From NCBI GenBank assembly GCA_003241215.1, contig QFOL01000055.1, positions 1 to 16,734 on the forward strand: a stretch of DNA of 16,734 nt, written 5' to 3'. The first letter of the stretch is position 1, and each line of letters starts with the position of its first letter. The notes under the pieces were generated by a model. It did no database searches, was not told the origin of the DNA, and was given only the letters and a program-made list of their open reading frames with translations. Source of the DNA: Agrobacterium fabrum (GTDB taxonomy: Bacteria; Pseudomonadota; Alphaproteobacteria; Rhizobiales; Rhizobiaceae). Shown in pieces: positions 14,192 to 16,734 of this stretch. A program made the translations under genes and the position numbers.

Positions 14192-15247
14192 TCAGGCCGC
14201 CTCGCGCCAGGCCTCGGACAAAACGCGCAGCCAGTTTTCCCGGCATATTTTAGCAAGTTCTCCGTCACCGTAGCCCGCCGATTTCAGCGCCGCAACCAGA
14301 TTGTGATTGCCGCTCGCATCGGCAACGCCGACGGGTATCGTCGCGCCGTCGAAATCCGATCCGAGCGCCACGCAGTCGATGCCCATGCGCTCCACCATGT
14401 AGTCGATATGGCGCACCATGTCGGAAAGCGGCGTATCGGCGATGTCACGCGCATCGGACCTGAGCATGGTCACGGCATAGTTGAGGCCCACCAGCCCGCC
14501 GCTTTCCTTGATGGCATCCATCTGCCGGTCGGTCAGATTGCGGGCGACGGGGGTGAGCGCATGCGCATTGGAATGGCTGGCGATCAGCGGCTGGCTGGTG
14601 GTCTTCGCCACATCCCAGAAGCCCTTTTCGGTGATATGCGCGAGATCGATGAGAATGCCGAGCCTGTTGCATTCCTTCACCAGCGCAAAACCGGCGTCGG
14701 TTAGGCCGGGCGCCGTATCGGGAGACATGGGATAAGAGAACGGAACGCCATGGCCGAAGATATTGTGCCGGCTCCAGACCGGGCCGAGCGAACGCAGGCC
14801 AGCGGCATAAAACACCTCCAGCGCGTCGAGATCGGCCCCGATAGCCTCGCAGCCTTCCATATGCAACACGGCGGCGAAGATATCCTCGGCAAAGGCCTTG
14901 CGAATCTCGGCCGTGGAACGGCAAAGCCGCCACGCGCCGGCGCGATCGAGCCTCAGGGCAATCGCCGCCTTTTCCATGGCGATATCGAGCGAAGGCAGGC
15001 GCTCCAGTGGAGCGGCGAGCGGCGTGTTGTAATGGCCGCTTTCATCCGGTTCCTGAAGGATGAGATCGCCGGAGGGAATATAGATGGCGCAGATGCCGCC
15101 GCCGAGACCGCCTGCCCTGGCACGCGGACCGTCTATATGGCCTTCCCGTGTGCCGTTCCTGAATTCGGCCACCGGATCGGCACCGGCCTTGCTGTTGCGC
15201 CACAACCGAAGCAGCACATCATTATGACCGTCGAATACTGCATGCAT
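14192..15247 (-). CDS. membrane dipeptidase-type metallopeptidase (peptidase family M19)
   Basis: A 351-residue zinc dipeptidase of the renal-dipeptidase family. The metal ligands can be assigned: H8 and D10 in DGHNDVLLRL, the bridging E131 in HMEGCEAIG, H204 in DLAH and H225 in ASHSNAHAL. GSDFDG (296-301) is the other conserved motif. Bacterial members cleave dipeptides, often including ones with a D-residue at the C-terminal position. No signal peptide is seen, so it acts in the cytoplasm on imported peptides. It is the first gene of the operon with the set 2 transporter. The ribosome-binding sequence before ATG 15247 is weak, but the conserved DGHND begins at residue 6 and allows no other start. 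The 205-base upstream gap holds candidate promoter elements. Confidence 0.95.
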   Translation of the reverse strand: MHAVFDGHNDVLLRLWRNSKAGADPVAEFRNGTREGHIDGPRARAGGLGGGICAIYIPSGDLILQEPDESGHYNTPLAAPLERLPSLDIAMEKAAIALRLDRAGAWRLCRSTAEIRKAFAEDIFAAVLHMEGCEAIGADLDALEVFYAAGLRSLGPVWSRHNIFGHGVPFSYPMSPDTAPGLTDAGFALVKECNRLGILIDLAHITEKGFWDVAKTTSQPLIASHSNAHALTPVARNLTDRQMDAIKESGGLVGLNYAVTMLRSDARDIADTPLSDMVRHIDYMVERMGIDCVALGSDFDGATIPVGVADASGNHNLVAALKSAGYGDGELAKICRENWLRVLSEAWREAA

Positions 15248-15362
15248 GGGAAGAAATTCCAGTCATCGGAAAGAACAAAAGAGGGCGGGCAGACGCCGGG
15301 ATGACACCGCGCGAAAGCAAACCGGCGTATTGTTCGCCGACCGCTATTGTCTGTCGGAGCCG

Positions 15363-15392
15363 ATCTTAGGACGATCTCTTCGAGCTTCGCAA
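15363..15392 (-). promoter_or_regulatory. candidate promoter of the dipeptidase-transporter operon
   Basis: Read on the - strand, TTGCGA (15392-15387) and TAAGAT (15368-15363) are each 4 of 6 to the sigma-70-type consensus with an 18-base spacer. This would start transcription near 15356 and leave a leader of about 108 bases. It is weak by itself, but it lies in the right gap. Confidence 0.3.
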
Positions 15393-15409
15393 GACACAAA
15401 TTAGGCAGC

Positions 15410-15424
15410 GGTGAAATTATCACC
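15410..15424. promoter_or_regulatory. candidate operator dyad upstream of the dipeptidase operon
   Basis: GGTGA-AATTA-TCACC is a 15-base dyad with perfect 5-bp arms and an AT-rich centre. It is centred about 61 bases upstream of the start predicted from the candidate promoter, a common activator position. The cognate regulator is unknown. Confidence 0.3.
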
Positions 15425-15453
15425 ACTTGCCTTTTTCCGGAATTTGCGCTTCG

Positions 15454-16161
15454 TCAGGCGCGCCAGCCATCTTCCGCTTTTGTGAGCAGCGGCGTTGAAA
15501 AAACACCCCTCACCCGCTCCGGCCATTCCGGCCCGAAAGCCGCGATTTTTTCCCGCCATCGATCCGATTGCAGCATGGCCGCGCCGATGACGGCGGGCCT
15601 AATGCCGGAGGCGGCGAGAAGCGAAAGACCCGATATGATGGAGCTGCCGCTGGAGATCACGTCATCCACCAGCGCCACCCGCCGGTTCTCGATGAGCGGC
15701 AGCATGCGCGGATCGATATAGAGCCGTTTTTCCTGCCTTGTGGTGATGGAGGACATCGGCACCGACAGTTCCTCCAGATACCAGAATTTGCGCGAAGTGC
15801 CGAGCGGCACATAACGGGAATGGCCGAGATGCCGGGCGACGGCGGCGGCGAGCGTCAGCCCCAGTGTCGGCAGGCCGATGACGACATCCGGGTTGAAAGG
15901 GGCGAGCTTGGCGGCGAGATCGGCGGCCAGCGCCTCCAGCACCGCGAATGACGCCTGATTGACGATGAGCGACGCCAGCGCGTGTTCGCCATCCGCAAGC
16001 GGCCGGATGGGCAGGCAGATCTGCCTTCCGTCATCCAGCGCCGCCGGAAAGAAAGTGGAATGCGGGCCGGCCGTTTCAAAGGTGGCGGGCGGAAGAACAT
16101 CCTGCCAGAACTCATGCGGCGCGGCGGGGGAATGGGCGGCGGACGATGCGGATGGCGGCAT
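15454..16161 (-). CDS. type I phosphoribosyltransferase
   Basis: A 235-residue cytosolic enzyme with the PRPP-binding signature VALVDDVISSGSS (162-174), where the paired Asp166-Asp167 binds the ribose hydroxyls of PRPP. VIGLPTLGLTLAAAVARHLG (94-113) is the upstream strand-loop-helix of the fold, and GTSRKFWYLEE (121-131) would form the flexible hood. The base specificity (purine, xanthine, orotate) cannot be read. The proline- and alanine-rich first 15 residues are probably disordered. The start is supported by AAAGGAA six bases before ATG 16161. It is divergent from the M20 hydrolase gene and 206 bases upstream of the dipeptidase gene with no strong terminator between, so some read-through into that operon is possible. 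Confidence 0.88.
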   Translation of the reverse strand: MPPSASSAAHSPAAPHEFWQDVLPPATFETAGPHSTFFPAALDDGRQICLPIRPLADGEHALASLIVNQASFAVLEALAADLAAKLAPFNPDVVIGLPTLGLTLAAAVARHLGHSRYVPLGTSRKFWYLEELSVPMSSITTRQEKRLYIDPRMLPLIENRRVALVDDVISSGSSIISGLSLLAASGIRPAVIGAAMLQSDRWREKIAAFGPEWPERVRGVFSTPLLTKAEDGWRA

Positions 16162-16371
16162 CGGTTTTCCTTTCTGGATCGGGATCGCGCATGGCGGAGG
16201 TGGTTTTCGACCGCACCGATCCCGTTCGACAAATCAGGCATTTCAATAACCGCGAATATACGGCGGGTTCATTTCATTGGCTTTTTCCGCTAGAACGGAA
16301 ACAAAGCAACAGGCATTCGGGCAAACCCACCTATGACGCGGGTTTTCCCCATATTCAAGGACAAGCTTCCC

Positions 16372-16734
16372 ATGAGACTGCTCGACCGGATCGGCGAGGA
16401 CCTGCCATTCCTGACGGAGCTCCGTCATGACCTGCACGCGCATCCGGAACTGGGTTTCGAAGAGGAGAGAACCAGCGCCATCGTCGCCGATCTTCTCGAG
16501 CGCGCCGGGCTGAAGGTGCATCGCGGCCTCGGCGGCACCGGCCTGGTCGCCACGTTGCAGGTGGGTAACGGCACCCGCAGCATCGGCCTGCGCGCCGACA
16601 TGGATGCGCTTGCCATGCCTGAGGTGCCCGACCGGCCCTACAAATCGAAATTCCCCGGCAAGATGCATGCCTGCGGCCATGACGGCCACACCGCCATGCT
16701 GCTGGGTGCGGCGCGTTACCTCGCAAAGACCCGC
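16372..16734 (+). CDS. M20-family amidohydrolase (hippurate hydrolase/N-acyl amino acid deacylase type), partial
   Basis: The first 121 codons of a metallo-amidohydrolase that continues past the right edge. Visible family motifs are LRHDLHAHPELGFEEERTS (17-35), GLRADMDALAMPE (72-84) with the metal-associated Asp77, and MHACGHDGHTAMLLGAA (98-114), where Cys101 and His103 are metal ligands in this subfamily. These enzymes remove acyl groups from N-acyl amino acids or hydrolyse related amides, in the cytoplasm. AAGGAC lies about nine bases before ATG 16372. The gene is divergent from the phosphoribosyltransferase, with 210 bases between them. The interval contains an AAACCC/GGGTTT inverted repeat (16323-16344) but no clear promoter. 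Confidence 0.93.
   Translation, partial: MRLLDRIGEDLPFLTELRHDLHAHPELGFEEERTSAIVADLLERAGLKVHRGLGGTGLVATLQVGNGTRSIGLRADMDALAMPEVPDRPYKSKFPGKMHACGHDGHTAMLLGAARYLAKTR

Noticed and set aside
1..16734. CRISPR arrays, tRNA or rRNA genes, phage genes
   Set aside because: No regularly spaced direct repeats, no cloverleaf or rRNA-like sequence, and no phage structural genes were seen.

Overview
The window is most consistent with a high-GC alphaproteobacterium of the Rhizobiaceae, Agrobacterium/Rhizobium-like. This is inferred from three kinds of palindromic intergenic repeat typical of that group, from the codon bias, and from a peptide-uptake gene set of rhizobial style. No rRNA, tRNA or CRISPR array was seen.

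Layout. Positions 1-291 hold a possible gene tail and a large nested palindrome (REP-like, 224-291). An IS110-family insertion sequence follows, inferred to span 292-1438, with a 312-residue transposase on the + strand (499-1437). All complete genes from 1462 to 16161 lie on the - strand. Read in their own direction (right to left) they are: a phosphoribosyltransferase; a six-gene peptide-import operon (M19 dipeptidase, substrate-binding protein, permeases B and C, ATPases D and F), in which four genes in a row are joined by ATGA overlaps; a repeat of RIME type; a LysR regulator; a second uptake set (binding protein, permeases B and C, amidase) with no ATPases of its own; a DJ-1/PfpI protein; and a ribbon-helix-helix protein. 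At the right edge an M20 amidohydrolase starts on the + strand and runs off the window.

How the genes fit together. The large operon imports and cleaves dipeptides or oligopeptides. The second set probably imports an amide- or peptide-like compound and hydrolyses it with the amidase, possibly borrowing the DppD/DppF-type ATPases encoded just upstream. With the M20 hydrolase at the edge, the region looks like a scavenging locus for peptides and amides.

Main discovery. The 207-base leader of the IS110 element reads as a complete bridge RNA. It has a 13-bp 5' hairpin (321-353), then a target-binding loop whose two guide segments (369-376 and 391-398) match the two flanks of the insertion site, then a donor-binding loop whose two guide segments (432-440 and 464-472) match the element's right and left ends. 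All four matches are 8-9 bases long, in the expected order and polarity, and converge on a shared GAT. The target is the edge of the REP-like palindrome, so this element appears to be programmed for a repeat of its host. Joining the element's ends would also create a promoter whose predicted start falls at the base of the 5' hairpin.
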